Shown here: positions 14,082 through 23,024 of the stretch, in pieces | Layout of the letters: each line of letters begins with the position of its first letter | Position numbering within the stretch: the first letter of the stretch is position 1 | Translations under genes and position numbers: made by a program | Notes under the pieces: generated by a model | Seen by the model: only the letters and a program-made list of their open reading frames with translations | Told to the model about the DNA's origin: nothing | Databases searched by the model: none | From: Candidatus Parcubacteria bacterium | GTDB taxonomy: Bacteria; Patescibacteria; Paceibacteria; UBA6257; HR35 | DNA: 27,505 nt | Assembly: GCA_026004535.1 (NCBI GenBank) | Contig: BPJI01000006.1 | Coordinates: 1 to 27,505 of the forward strand | Direction: 5' to 3'

Positions 14082-15826
14082 AAAGGTTATCAATACAACT
14101 AAATCAAGATTACAAGTCATTTAATTCAGGATTTTCATATACTTTTGAAGGTGACTTTATAATTCTGTCTGGCGTAAATGGGAGCGGCAAATCTCAATTA
14201 ATTGATATTATTTTTCAGAGAGAAAGTTATGGTGGAAGAAAAACTATTTCTGCGGTCATAAAACTTGACGATCAACATATAACTCATGACGATGTTTTGC
14301 GTAGATCTTTCAAGGAGAATATCAATATACCCGATTTAACTCATGCAGGAACCGAAACTATTGCAAGTCATAAAAATAATGCATGGAATGCTTACAATAA
14401 TTACCTTCTAAATCACAACAACGAACATTTGTGGGATTACAAAGAATCGGCATCGCGCGCAAAAAAAATTCTTATTGAGAAGTATGGCGATCAAAAATTC
14501 AACAATAAACAAATTACGCAAACTGAATTTAAGGATGCGTTACCAGCCGATTTTGTATGGAAGTCCGATGATATTTTCACCAACTTCATCGGTGAATTAT
14601 TTTTTAACTATGCATTAGATGTTTATGATGCCAAGGCAAAAGCAGGTGAAGCGGGAAACAAATTTGACCAAACAACTTTACCAATTCCTCCCTGGAAACA
14701 ACTTAATGATTTATTTGCGAATCTCGGCTTTGAATACAGATTTAAGGATAATTACTTCATAAAGAGTTTACAAATAAACGAGCAACCTTGCTTATATCAA
14801 CTTAAACAAGACGGCTCGATTGATGAAGATGAGCCAAGAAGGTTAGCGGATTTATCTGATGGGGAAAAAGCTATTATTTCTCTTTCTTTTGCTTCTCTAT
14901 CGGGTGTAAAACATGAAGATAGGAAAGTATTGCTTCTTGACGAATTTGATGCAAACTTCAACCCATCTCTCACAGAGATCTTTTTTGTAATTTTGAATGA
15001 CTACTTTGTTTCACAAGGAATTTTAGTTGTTATTGCAACTCATTCTGCAACCACTATCGCTCTTGCTCCAGCGACAGCCTCCTTTTATGAAATTTTCAAA
15101 AAGAGCTCGGCAAACACTAACAGAATATTACCAGTACAGAAAGATGACTATAAGGAGTTAGAAGTAGCGAATAGAACTTTTTACGCAAAGATTGCCGATC
15201 AGACAGGGCGTATTGCCGAATTAGAGAAAGAGAAAACAGAACTTGAAGCAAGAATAAATGAATCACGGGAACTCACAAAACCCTCCCTTTTTGTTGAAGG
15301 TGATATTGATGTTCAGTACCTAAACAAAGCGGCAGAGCTTAACCCCGAATGGCAAGAAATTTTAGACAGGATTGAACTAAAGGCAAAAAATGGTAAAGGA
15401 GACCTGAGTAATTATTGGAAAAAGAGAACGCATATTAAGGAATTTTTACAACATCCGCTTATACTTTTGTATGATTGCGATACCAGTCAATCTAATGAAG
15501 ATGATGCGCCTTTTTATAAGCGTTGTGTTCCATTTCAAGATAGAAATTCAGTCAAGAAAGGAATTGAAAATCTTTTTGCTGACTCATTAATTCAGAACGC
15601 GGAAACATCCACAGGAGAAAAATTCACAATAAAATCTATACCTAATAATGATGAGCCAAAAAAACAAGAATGGACTGTTATTGAAAGCAAAAAAAAGAAC
15701 CTTGCTGATTGGATATGTAAAAATGCAACAAAGGAAGATTTTGTGTCTTTCTCGGTAATTTTTGATCTAATAAAAACTATCGTTAACATTAATTCAAACG
15801 ACAATGAAAAGCTGGCAAAACAATAA
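14078..15826 (+). CDS. OLD/PARIS-like ABC-type ATPase fused to a TOPRIM domain
   Basis: The 582-residue protein has a Walker A GVNGSGKS (residues 32-39), signature LSDGEK (259-264), Walker B LLLDEFD (285-291) and an ATHS switch histidine (320-323): an AAA_15/AAA_21 ATPase of the SMC/ABC class. A coiled-coil linker (about 370-398, KIADQTGRIAELEKEKTELE) leads to a TOPRIM domain with FVEGDID (405-411, E407) and YDCD (465-468). OLD-family nucleases and the PARIS proteins AriA/AriB combine such parts. It lies between mod and res with a 4-nt overlap upstream and 23 nt downstream, so it is a built-in part of the operon. Expected role: sensor ATPase with nuclease activity in phage defence; inferred from architecture and position. 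Confidence 0.8.
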   Translation: MKRLSIQLNQDYKSFNSGFSYTFEGDFIILSGVNGSGKSQLIDIIFQRESYGGRKTISAVIKLDDQHITHDDVLRRSFKENINIPDLTHAGTETIASHKNNAWNAYNNYLLNHNNEHLWDYKESASRAKKILIEKYGDQKFNNKQITQTEFKDALPADFVWKSDDIFTNFIGELFFNYALDVYDAKAKAGEAGNKFDQTTLPIPPWKQLNDLFANLGFEYRFKDNYFIKSLQINEQPCLYQLKQDGSIDEDEPRRLADLSDGEKAIISLSFASLSGVKHEDRKVLLLDEFDANFNPSLTEIFFVILNDYFVSQGILVVIATHSATTIALAPATASFYEIFKKSSANTNRILPVQKDDYKELEVANRTFYAKIADQTGRIAELEKEKTELEARINESRELTKPSLFVEGDIDVQYLNKAAELNPEWQEILDRIELKAKNGKGDLSNYWKKRTHIKEFLQHPLILLYDCDTSQSNEDDAPFYKRCVPFQDRNSVKKGIENLFADSLIQNAETSTGEKFTIKSIPNNDEPKKQEWTVIESKKKNLADWICKNATKEDFVSFSVIFDLIKTIVNINSNDNEKLAKQ

Positions 15827-18296
15827 ACAATCACCACTACCTTTTGTTCGCCCCTTGCAACAAGCAGTAGCGGCGTGGCGCGAGGGCGGATACAAAGAAG
15901 GCACGAGCGAGACGACTCGGCGGCTTTTGGAGTGGTGGTTTTTGGAAGACCACGAATTGAAAGACGGCACGCTGTTTTCTTTTTGGCGGGCGCAAAGAGA
16001 AGCAATTGAACATCTAATTTATTGCTACGAAGTTTTGGAAGCGCGCAGCTTGTATCAGTTGGCGCAAAAACTGGATGCCAGAGTGCCGGTTGATCCAAGC
16101 GCGGACAAGTGGGCAAAATACGCTTTCAAAATGGCGACGGGTTCGGGCAAGACAATGGTAATGGCGATGGCAATTGTTTGGTCGTATTTCAACGCGACAA
16201 AAGAAAAGCGGAAAGATTTTACAAAACATTTTGTGCTTATCGCACCGAACTTGATTGTGCTAGACCGCTTATTCGGTGATTCAAAGAATCCGGAATTTTT
16301 TGAAGGCGCAATTTTCAAAAAATTTCCTTTCATTCCGCCAGAATGGTCATCAGATTTTCAACTTGATGTTATTGGTCCAGACGAGGAACGGGAAGCTACC
16401 CGCCCGGCAATGCTTTATCTTTTGAACTGGCAGAAGTTTATTGAGCGGGAGAATGTAGAAGCAGAAAATCCGGTGCAGAATATTTTGGGGCCAAAGCCGC
16501 CGAGCGAGATTGCTGTTTCTTTTGCAAAACTTAAAGACAGATTGTCTCATCTTTCAAATGTGATGGTATTAAACGACGAGGCGCATCGCGTGTGGAGCGA
16601 AGAACTTGTTTGGTATAAGGCGATTGAAAATCTTTACGAGACCGCAGGACTGATGTGCCAGCTTGATTTTTCAGCAACGCCTAAAGATCAGGATGGGCGG
16701 CTTTTTGCGCATATTATTACCGATTACGATTTAGGCACTGCGATTGAAGATAACATTGTTAAGCGTCCCAAAATTGCCGAACTTGAAAATGTTCCAGAGT
16801 TTGAAAGTAAAAATGCGGCAGAAAAGTATCGGGTTCAGATAGATGCTGGCATTAAGCAGTGGAAAGTTATGAAAAGGACTCTTGAAAAAGCTCAGAAAAA
16901 ACCGGTTATCTTTTTTGTTACCGAAGATAACAAAGCCGCTGACGAGGTGGCTGAGTATCTTCAAACTTTTCCTGAGTTTAGCGGCGAAAAAACTTTGACG
17001 ATTCATTCCGGCAGAACTAAAGATCAGATTGCCGAAAAGGATTTGGCTAAAGCAAGAAAGGCGGCGCGCGAGATTGATTCACCGGATAATCCACATAATG
17101 CTATTGTTTCTGTTTTGATGTTGCGCGAAGGGTGGGATGTTAAAAATGTAGTAGTAGTTGTGCCTTTGAGATCTTTTAGCGCCAAAGCCAAAATTTTTCC
17201 GGAACAAACCTTGGGAAGAGGTTTACGAAAAATGTGGCCGGAAGAAAAAGAATTAGTAGAAGAACTAATAGTTATAGAGCATCCGGAATTCCATGATTTA
17301 ATTGAGCAGGCACTTGTCGAGCAGGGCGTAAAAGTAGAATTTACCTCGCTTGAAGAAGCGTATACTCCGCCGATTATTATTCAGGTCGAGGAAGGCAAAG
17401 AAAAATTTGATATAGAAGTACCAATGCTTTCTGGCGGTTTGACGCATTCGATTAAAGGGATTGAAAAGTTGCAGGCAAGTGCCTTAGAAAAGAGATTGTT
17501 CGATTATGGTTCTCTACAGGCTCGGGATGTAACTTTGCGCAAGGTTGATATGCTGACGAAAAAAGAGGAAGCCAGAGAAGTACTGGAATTTCCCTACGCG
17601 GACAATCCACAAATGTATATTGCGAGTATTACCAACGCGGTTTTGCGATTTGCGAGAATTCCTGGACACTTTGATAAGGTCGCGCCGCAAGTCAAAGAAT
17701 ACATCGCGCAACATCTCTTCGGCAAAAAAGTTGATATTACCAATCTGGAAACTCTGAAAAAGCTCAATCACCCCAAAGTGCGCGGCGCGATTGTTTCCGT
17801 TTTTGTTGACGCTATTAATAATTTAACGATTGTATCGGAAAAAATGAAGCTTGAGGAAAGGAGAACTCGAGCGTCGGAAATTAAACCATTCCCGTGGACA
17901 AAACTTGCAGTGGCGGCGCAAAAGTGCGTTTTGAATTTTACACCGGTTGATAACGATTTTGAGGCAAAATTTGTAAAATTTCTCGACGGAGCAGACGATG
18001 TTGAAGCTTTTATCAAAAATGAAACAAGGACTGTAAATCTTAAAATTCCATATATCGCAAAGGACGGGTTTTTACGTCGCTATATTCCTGATTTTATCGT
18101 CAAAACAAAAGATAATATCGTGATTGTAGAAACAAAAGGACGCGAGGATGTCGATGTTGCGGCAAAGGATTTACAGTGCAGACGCTGGATAGAAGAAATT
18201 AGCAAGTACACCGGAACTAAATGGGCGTTTCTGCGCGTTGATCAAAAGGAATTTGAAAAAGCAAGATATAATAAGTTTGCCGAATTGACAATCTAA
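15804..18296 (+). CDS. res: Type III restriction endonuclease subunit (Res)
   Basis: Res subunits use ATP-driven movement on DNA to find and cut between unmethylated sites bound by Mod. Superfamily 2 motifs are clear: ATGSGKT (residues 111-117), NDEAH (257-261), FSATPK (289-294), EGWDVKNV and QTLGRGLRKMW. The C-terminal nuclease has YIPDFIV ... IVIVETKGRED, giving D763 and E776-T-K778, a PD-(D/E)XK site. At 830 residues it is somewhat shorter than EcoP1/EcoP15 Res but has all key motifs and looks active. The start overlaps the ATPase gene by 23 nt with no separate ribosome site, so it depends on upstream translation. Like the ends of mod it is clearly richer in GC than the interleaved gene. 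Confidence 0.92.
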   Translation: MKSWQNNKQSPLPFVRPLQQAVAAWREGGYKEGTSETTRRLLEWWFLEDHELKDGTLFSFWRAQREAIEHLIYCYEVLEARSLYQLAQKLDARVPVDPSADKWAKYAFKMATGSGKTMVMAMAIVWSYFNATKEKRKDFTKHFVLIAPNLIVLDRLFGDSKNPEFFEGAIFKKFPFIPPEWSSDFQLDVIGPDEEREATRPAMLYLLNWQKFIERENVEAENPVQNILGPKPPSEIAVSFAKLKDRLSHLSNVMVLNDEAHRVWSEELVWYKAIENLYETAGLMCQLDFSATPKDQDGRLFAHIITDYDLGTAIEDNIVKRPKIAELENVPEFESKNAAEKYRVQIDAGIKQWKVMKRTLEKAQKKPVIFFVTEDNKAADEVAEYLQTFPEFSGEKTLTIHSGRTKDQIAEKDLAKARKAAREIDSPDNPHNAIVSVLMLREGWDVKNVVVVVPLRSFSAKAKIFPEQTLGRGLRKMWPEEKELVEELIVIEHPEFHDLIEQALVEQGVKVEFTSLEEAYTPPIIIQVEEGKEKFDIEVPMLSGGLTHSIKGIEKLQASALEKRLFDYGSLQARDVTLRKVDMLTKKEEAREVLEFPYADNPQMYIASITNAVLRFARIPGHFDKVAPQVKEYIAQHLFGKKVDITNLETLKKLNHPKVRGAIVSVFVDAINNLTIVSEKMKLEERRTRASEIKPFPWTKLAVAAQKCVLNFTPVDNDFEAKFVKFLDGADDVEAFIKNETRTVNLKIPYIAKDGFLRRYIPDFIVKTKDNIVIVETKGREDVDVAAKDLQCRRWIEEISKYTGTKWAFLRVDQKEFEKARYNKFAELTI

Positions 18297-18801
18297 TTAT
18301 ATCTATCCCAAAATTTGAGATATTACACCCCCGCCTAAGTTAGTAAAAATAGTTAAGAAGAGCAAAAAGTTAGACAATTATTCTTCCTTCCCCCTCTCCC
18401 CGCTTCCCAAAAAAATAAAATTCTAATTTAAATTAATTATCACTCCAAAAAACATTTCCACCCCGAATTACTAACTTTTAAAACTTCAACTTTAATTATT
18501 TTATAAACCACAGCATCTTAAAAAATAAATCAAGCTTGATTTTTTAAAGAAAAAAGGTAAAAAAATTGCTGAGAATAATTTTGATTGGATTGGAATACAA
18601 TTGAACTTGACATTTTGATTGGAATGTAATACAAACAAATTACAAAAATGTTATCGCTCAAGATTATGAAAAAATTTATTTAGATATCAGCCGTATGAGC
18701 AAAAAAGTTATCAGAATGCCACTTAAATATTGGTTAGTGATCTAAACCTGCAAAAGAAGATATTGATTAAAATAATCCCCAACTTAGTAGTAATTCTTCA
18801 T
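18297..18801. other. Gap without a supported gene
   Basis: This 505-bp stretch between res and the signal peptidase gene (which converges from the right) has no frame with recognisable protein. It includes a pyrimidine-rich tract on plus (about 18379-18408, with runs of C) and a 22-bp near-repeat at 18579-18634. No terminator hairpin followed by a T-run was found for either neighbour. Confidence 0.6.
18579..18634. repeat. Near-identical 22-bp direct repeat, 34-nt period
   Basis: Copies at 18579-18600 and 18613-18634 match at 20 of 22 positions, both starting TTTTGATTGGA and ending AATACAA. A TTGACA (18607-18612) lies between them. They could be operator half-sites of a lost gene or a duplication remnant. 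Confidence 0.5.
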
Positions 18802-20601
18802 TCACTGACTATTTAATCTTGTCGCAATCTCTTCTTGTTCTTTAGATAAAACCTCATCATTTTTAATCATTGCTTCCTCTTCTTTTGTTAACCACTGATT
18901 TTTCTCCATTCGGGAAACAATGGCAGAGATATTATTGATTCTTATGCTAATAATTTCATTGATTCTGTCAACATCGGTTTTGTTTTTTTCATAAAACTCT
19001 TTATAATCTTTTACACTTTGCCAGCCTGGTTGGATTTCTTTTAATCGATTAAGAAGTAACCGCCAACTTTCAATTACTTCTTTTGAATAGTTAGGAGGAA
19101 CATAGCCGGCAAAATGCTGAACAATCACCTGAGTTGGGCAACCATTAATCTCCCCCTCAACCTCAGCGATACCAATTTCCTGATAATCTTTATTAAGCAA
19201 AAATTCTTTTGTTTCTGGAAATTGAAATTGATTTTCAATCAACTCTTCCGCTTCAAAATATCCTTGAGTCGGCGCCTCGCCCCAAACAATATTAAAATAA
19301 TTTACCTCTCGCATTGCTTTTTCCATCGTGTAGCCGCTTTTTGTTGCCTCAAAAGAAAAATCGTTATATTTTAAAATTATCTCGCCTCTTTTTTGCGCTG
19401 ATAACTGAAGTTTTTTTTGGTATTTTAAAGGTTTTACTTTAAATTCTTTTCTTTTTTCGTTAAGAAGTTGTAAATATTTTTCTTTATCCAGTCTTATTTT
19501 TGATGACTCATCAAAATCTTTTGTGGTATCCCGCCAGTGTTTTATTAAATCTCCCTTTTGATCCTTAATTGGCAAAACATATTTAACCGCAGAAATTTCA
19601 ATAAAACCAATCTCTCGCGAATCACTACTCCCCTTGCGATTATCACCCATAACAAAAATATGATTTTGAGGAACAACCACTTTTTTACACTCACTTAAAA
19701 ATCCTTGGCCAAAAGTAGAATGAGCTTTGGCAGTGTATGGTTCTTTTAATGGTTGATTATTTAAGTAAACAATCCCACCTCGAAGTTCAATACTATCTCC
19801 GGGTAAGGCAATTAATCTCTTTACCCAACCAGATGGCTTCTCATGTATCTTTTCGCTTATTTCTCTTATTTTATTATTGTAAACCACAACAATATCACCT
19901 CGTTGAAGCTCGTAATTTAAAAATCTTTTTCCAAAAATAACCACTCCATTTGGATATCGAATCATCCCTGCTTGAGCAACTATTTGTTTTCCTAATTCTT
20001 TGGGATCTTTTCCTTGGCCTTTAGGAAAGGTTGGATACATTGAGCCAGTGCCAGAAATGGGAAGAGGAATGGGATTATATCCTAAAACCTCAAGGGTTGA
20101 ATAAAAAATAACAAAATAACCGATAAACCAAACTGGAAGATAGATAAATAAAATAAAAAGCAAAATAGCTAATTTTTTAAAAAAGTTTTTAAAAGAAAAA
20201 TGTTTTAAAAAAGAAAAGTTTAAAGATTTTAAATTTTTTATTAACTTCAATGGATTTATTACATAAATAAAAAGATATAAAGGAAAGATTAATAAAGCAA
20301 AAAACAACTTCAACAGGAAAATAAAAATATTTTGTTTTTTTTGAAAGTTTTGGCTAATAAGTTTAATTGCTAAAAATAAGGTTGCCATTGAAAAGGAAAT
20401 CAAACCAAAACCTATTAAACCAATTGCCAAATATCCATAAATATCGGGAGCCTTATCAAAAGTTTCTTTTCTAATACCGGCAACATAAAAAGTTAAAATA
20501 ACAAAACCAATAATGGTTAAAAACCAAATTAAAGCAGAAACTTTAATTATTTTGTTAAAAACATTGCTCCATTTAAATTTTAAAGAAAGCTTTTTTGGCA
20601 T
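18802..20601 (-). CDS. lepB: Signal peptidase I fused to a CAP (SCP/PR-1) domain
   Basis: The 599-residue protein has four predicted membrane segments in its first 175 residues (about 23-43, 57-82, 94-116, 145-172), then an S26 signal peptidase domain: SGTGSMYPT with nucleophile S187, RGDIVVVYN, GWVKRLIALPGDSIEL with general base K261, and VMGDNRKGSSDSREIG (317-332). Signal peptidase removes signal peptides from exported proteins at the outer face of the membrane. Residues about 371-505 (YLQLLNEKRKEFKVKPLKYQ, LQLSAQKRGEIIL) match the start of a CAP domain, and 505-599 is charged helix. The usual bacterial enzyme has one or two TM segments and no CAP domain, so this is a large fused version. 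Start: ATG at 20601; a TATAAT ends 14 nt upstream. Confidence 0.85.
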   Translation of the reverse strand: MPKKLSLKFKWSNVFNKIIKVSALIWFLTIIGFVILTFYVAGIRKETFDKAPDIYGYLAIGLIGFGLISFSMATLFLAIKLISQNFQKKQNIFIFLLKLFFALLIFPLYLFIYVINPLKLIKNLKSLNFSFLKHFSFKNFFKKLAILLFILFIYLPVWFIGYFVIFYSTLEVLGYNPIPLPISGTGSMYPTFPKGQGKDPKELGKQIVAQAGMIRYPNGVVIFGKRFLNYELQRGDIVVVYNNKIREISEKIHEKPSGWVKRLIALPGDSIELRGGIVYLNNQPLKEPYTAKAHSTFGQGFLSECKKVVVPQNHIFVMGDNRKGSSDSREIGFIEISAVKYVLPIKDQKGDLIKHWRDTTKDFDESSKIRLDKEKYLQLLNEKRKEFKVKPLKYQKKLQLSAQKRGEIILKYNDFSFEATKSGYTMEKAMREVNYFNIVWGEAPTQGYFEAEELIENQFQFPETKEFLLNKDYQEIGIAEVEGEINGCPTQVIVQHFAGYVPPNYSKEVIESWRLLLNRLKEIQPGWQSVKDYKEFYEKNKTDVDRINEIISIRINNISAIVSRMEKNQWLTKEEEAMIKNDEVLSKEQEEIATRLNSQ

Positions 20602-20630
20602 AAATCGTTGATAAAATTATATCTAAATTT

Positions 20631-20639
20631 TGTTAAAAT
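20631..20639 (+). promoter_or_regulatory. Extended -10 for the DUF5655-like gene
   Basis: TGTTAAAAT (TGn at 20631-20633, TAAAAT at 20634-20639) ends 6 nt before the second ATG of the gene (20646) and touches the first ATG (20640). This favours 20646 as the true start of a leaderless message. It shares the 38-bp divergent gap with the signal peptidase promoter. Confidence 0.4.
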
Positions 20640-21572
20640 ATGACTATGGCAATTTATAAAAAAGCTGGGGGGAAACTTATTTCAATAAAAGAGAAAAAAA
20701 TAGAACTTGAGAAAGATTTGCAAAAAATCGTGGAAAATAACTTAAGCGAGGTTTTTGGGTTAAAGTTTATCTCCTCTGAATTTTCCTTAAAAAATCTTCG
20801 GGTTGACACATTAGCTTTTGATGAAGAAACAAACTCTTTTGTGATCATTGAATATAAAAAAGATAAAAACTTTACGGTCATTGATCAAGGTTTTGCTTAT
20901 CTATCATTACTTCTTAATAATAAGGCTGATTTTGTTCTTGAATATAATGAAAAAACTAAAAAAAATTTAAAAAAAGAAGATATTGATTGGTCGCAATCGC
21001 GAGTAATTTTTATTGCCCAATCATTTACCCGATATCAACAAGAAGCAATTGGGTTTCAAGATTTACCAATTGAGCTTTGGGAAGTAAAAAAATACGAAAA
21101 CAATCTGTTTCTTTTTAATCAAATAAAAGCAACAGAAAAAAGTGAAAGCATTAAAGCTATTAGCAAGAATAAAGATATTGATAAAGTTTCCAAAGAAATA
21201 AGACAATACACAATTGAAGATCATTTTAAGCCTCAATGGACAAAAAGCAAAGAATTATTTGATGAATTTTCACGACGAGTCTTGGAAATTGATTCGGATA
21301 TAGAGATTCATTCTGTTAGAAGCCATATTGCTTTTAAGATTAATAATAAAAATCTTATTAATGTAGTCCCAGGTAAATCAAAACTAAGAATAGATTTGCT
21401 CCGGACAAAACCTGAAGACATTAAAGATCCGGAAAAGAAAGCTAAATATTTACCAAATAGTTTTAAATATTGGAATCAACATGTTAGTTCGGTTTCTATT
21501 TATAAAGAAAGCGATATTGATTATATCCTCTATTTAACAAAACAAGTTTATAACAAATTTTTTCAAGATTAA
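20640..21572 (+). CDS. PD-(D/E)XK nuclease-like protein with DUF5655-type C terminus
   Basis: This 310-residue protein starts with a nuclease-like fold: LRVDTLAFDEETNSFVIIEYKKD gives D56 and E71-Y-K73, followed by IDQGFAYL with Q83. This is the D...ExK...QxxxY order of RecB/NucS-like PD-(D/E)XK domains. The C-terminal third (TIEDHFKPQWTKSKELFDEF onward to YNKFFQD) resembles the DUF5655 domain that often follows it. Proteins of this arrangement (COG3586-like) are common in bacteria and uncharacterised; a DNA-processing or defence role is possible. ATG at 20640 or 20646 may be the start; promoter placement favours 20646, which removes two residues. Confidence 0.75.
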   Translation: MTMAIYKKAGGKLISIKEKKIELEKDLQKIVENNLSEVFGLKFISSEFSLKNLRVDTLAFDEETNSFVIIEYKKDKNFTVIDQGFAYLSLLLNNKADFVLEYNEKTKKNLKKEDIDWSQSRVIFIAQSFTRYQQEAIGFQDLPIELWEVKKYENNLFLFNQIKATEKSESIKAISKNKDIDKVSKEIRQYTIEDHFKPQWTKSKELFDEFSRRVLEIDSDIEIHSVRSHIAFKINNKNLINVVPGKSKLRIDLLRTKPEDIKDPEKKAKYLPNSFKYWNQHVSSVSIYKESDIDYILYLTKQVYNKFFQD

Positions 21573-21635
21573 ATCGAATTGTGATAATTTTTTAAAAGTA
21601 AAAATTAAAAGATTGTTTTTTAGGCAGAAATCAAG

Positions 21636-21770
21636 ATGCAAAAAGTGGATTCTTTTAGTCTACGGATTTGCAAGCAAATATTTGCCAATGGAAAAATAAA
21701 GTTAATGGTTAACAGTAAAGTTATTACCAGCGGAGACGACGACAATTTGTGGAAAGAATATAAAATCTAA
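21636..21770 (+). CDS. Possible 44-aa ORF or gene fragment
   Basis: An ATG at 21636 opens 44 codons to TAA 21768-21770, reading MQKVDSFSLRICKQIFANGK and ending GDDDNLWKEYKI. The residue mix is protein-like, but there is no family I recognise and no clear ribosome site. It may be the end of a lost gene. The rest of the gap (21573-21866) shows nothing else. Confidence 0.25.
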   Translation: MQKVDSFSLRICKQIFANGKIKLMVNSKVITSGDDDNLWKEYKI

Positions 21771-21866
21771 GTTTCTTCTTTTGATGAATGTGTACTTTTT
21801 ATAGCTTAGATACAGATTGATCTTAATCAATGCCTTTAATTTAATAAATAGTTAATTATATTAATA

Positions 21867-22685
21867 TTAATTGTGTTTTTCTGATAGTTTTTTTATCAAA
21901 GAAAATACAAATAAGCTAGTTAATAGGATTGAAAAAAGTATTAGCAAAGATAGTGCAGATAGAGTCAGACCTTCAGAAATGCTGATTAATGTTGAGAAAT
22001 CTTGGGATATAAGCGCTTTTAAGACTAAAAACAAATCAACCAGAAAGTAAAAAGGCAAAAATAAAATCATAAAAAGAAAATCTAGTTTACCTAGATAATA
22101 ACGGGGCATTAATCCGGCCACATATGCTTTTGTATCTTTAAGATCAAACTGAACATAAAACTCGCAGGAATTTTCATAGAGATCTTTTCTGCCAAAATAG
22201 TTGCAGTTGTTTTGTTCATAATCAAAGAAACTGCTTTGTTTTTTTAGCTTTTTATGTTTTAACCTGTCTGAAATATTAATAATTTTTCCTTCCCAGCCTA
22301 AGAGATAGTACTCATTATTGATTTTTTTAACAAAAAATAAAGAATCAGGCTTGTGTTTAAAACTTTCTTCTTTTATCAATTCTGCTATTTGGGCTTTGGT
22401 TTCTCTGAGGCAATTTTCTTCATTTTTACAATCTAAGGCTTTAGGAAATACTTGTAAAAAGATTTTTTCTATATCATTTTTTTCTTTTTGTATATAGCTT
22501 TTGTAATCTTGCGTGTAATCATAGTATTTAACTGCAAATACAGTGTAATAAAAAATTAGAGATGCTGCCAAAAGCATTATAAAAAAGATTAACAGAAAAG
22601 TTGTCAGGTTAATCCATGAAGAAAAAACTTGTTTTAAGGCAGTTCTAATTTTAAACTTCCTTAGTTTTTTATAGTTTAATTTCAT
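21867..22685 (-). CDS. Membrane protein with an extracytoplasmic domain
   Basis: Not recognised by family. The 272 residues have a positively charged N terminus (KKLRKFKIRTALK), a TM segment at about 26-52, an outside domain of about 145 residues (53-198) with four cysteines (C86, C92, C161, C174) that could form two disulfides, and two TM segments at about 202-226 and 238-265. The central FFVKKINNEYYLLGWEGKII resembles beta-rich sensor domains, but there is no kinase or cyclase attached. Monocistronic. A TATAAT lies 24 nt upstream of the ATG on the minus strand. A sensor or envelope role is possible; I cannot say more. Confidence 0.65.
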   Translation of the reverse strand: MKLNYKKLRKFKIRTALKQVFSSWINLTTFLLIFFIMLLAASLIFYYTVFAVKYYDYTQDYKSYIQKEKNDIEKIFLQVFPKALDCKNEENCLRETKAQIAELIKEESFKHKPDSLFFVKKINNEYYLLGWEGKIINISDRLKHKKLKKQSSFFDYEQNNCNYFGRKDLYENSCEFYVQFDLKDTKAYVAGLMPRYYLGKLDFLFMILFLPFYFLVDLFLVLKALISQDFSTLISISEGLTLSALSLLILFSILLTSLFVFSLIKKLSEKHN

Positions 22686-23024
22686 TTTAGGACTAACTTT
22701 TATTTGTCAATTATAATCTAAGTTTTTTAAAGATATTACGCAGATTGTACTGCAATAATAGAATAGTATTCTTTTTTAAATTTTTTTCAGCTAATGTACA
22801 GTTGCTGAACTTTACTACTTTTCTTCTGCTTTAATCGTTTCATATCTATAAAAAATAGAATTTGATTTTTATCAAAACAAACCAGGTCTAAATTTAGCAA
22901 CAAACAGATACTAGTATATGCTTAATTTAAAAATGCTAGTGCAGTCTTAAAGTTAATGAGTAGGGAGTATTTTATGATTTGGCTGAAGCCGCATAACAAC
23001 AACAGAAAAGCAACGCAACTGTTT
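22686..23024. other. Gap without a supported gene
   Basis: This 339-bp stretch lies between two minus-strand membrane-protein genes. Apart from the promoter-like TATAAT near 22713 belonging to the left gene, I see no gene, RNA or repeat. A short plus-strand frame at 22973 overlaps the neighbour's end and is not protein-like. Confidence 0.5.

Noticed and set aside
15592..16333. Minus-strand ORFs across the ATPase-res junction
   Set aside because: They lie wholly opposite well-supported coding sequence, are Cys/Ser/Phe-rich and contain no recognisable domain.
19737..19940. 67-aa plus-strand ORF opposite the signal peptidase
   Set aside because: It is antisense to the conserved catalytic region of the peptidase and has no start signals.
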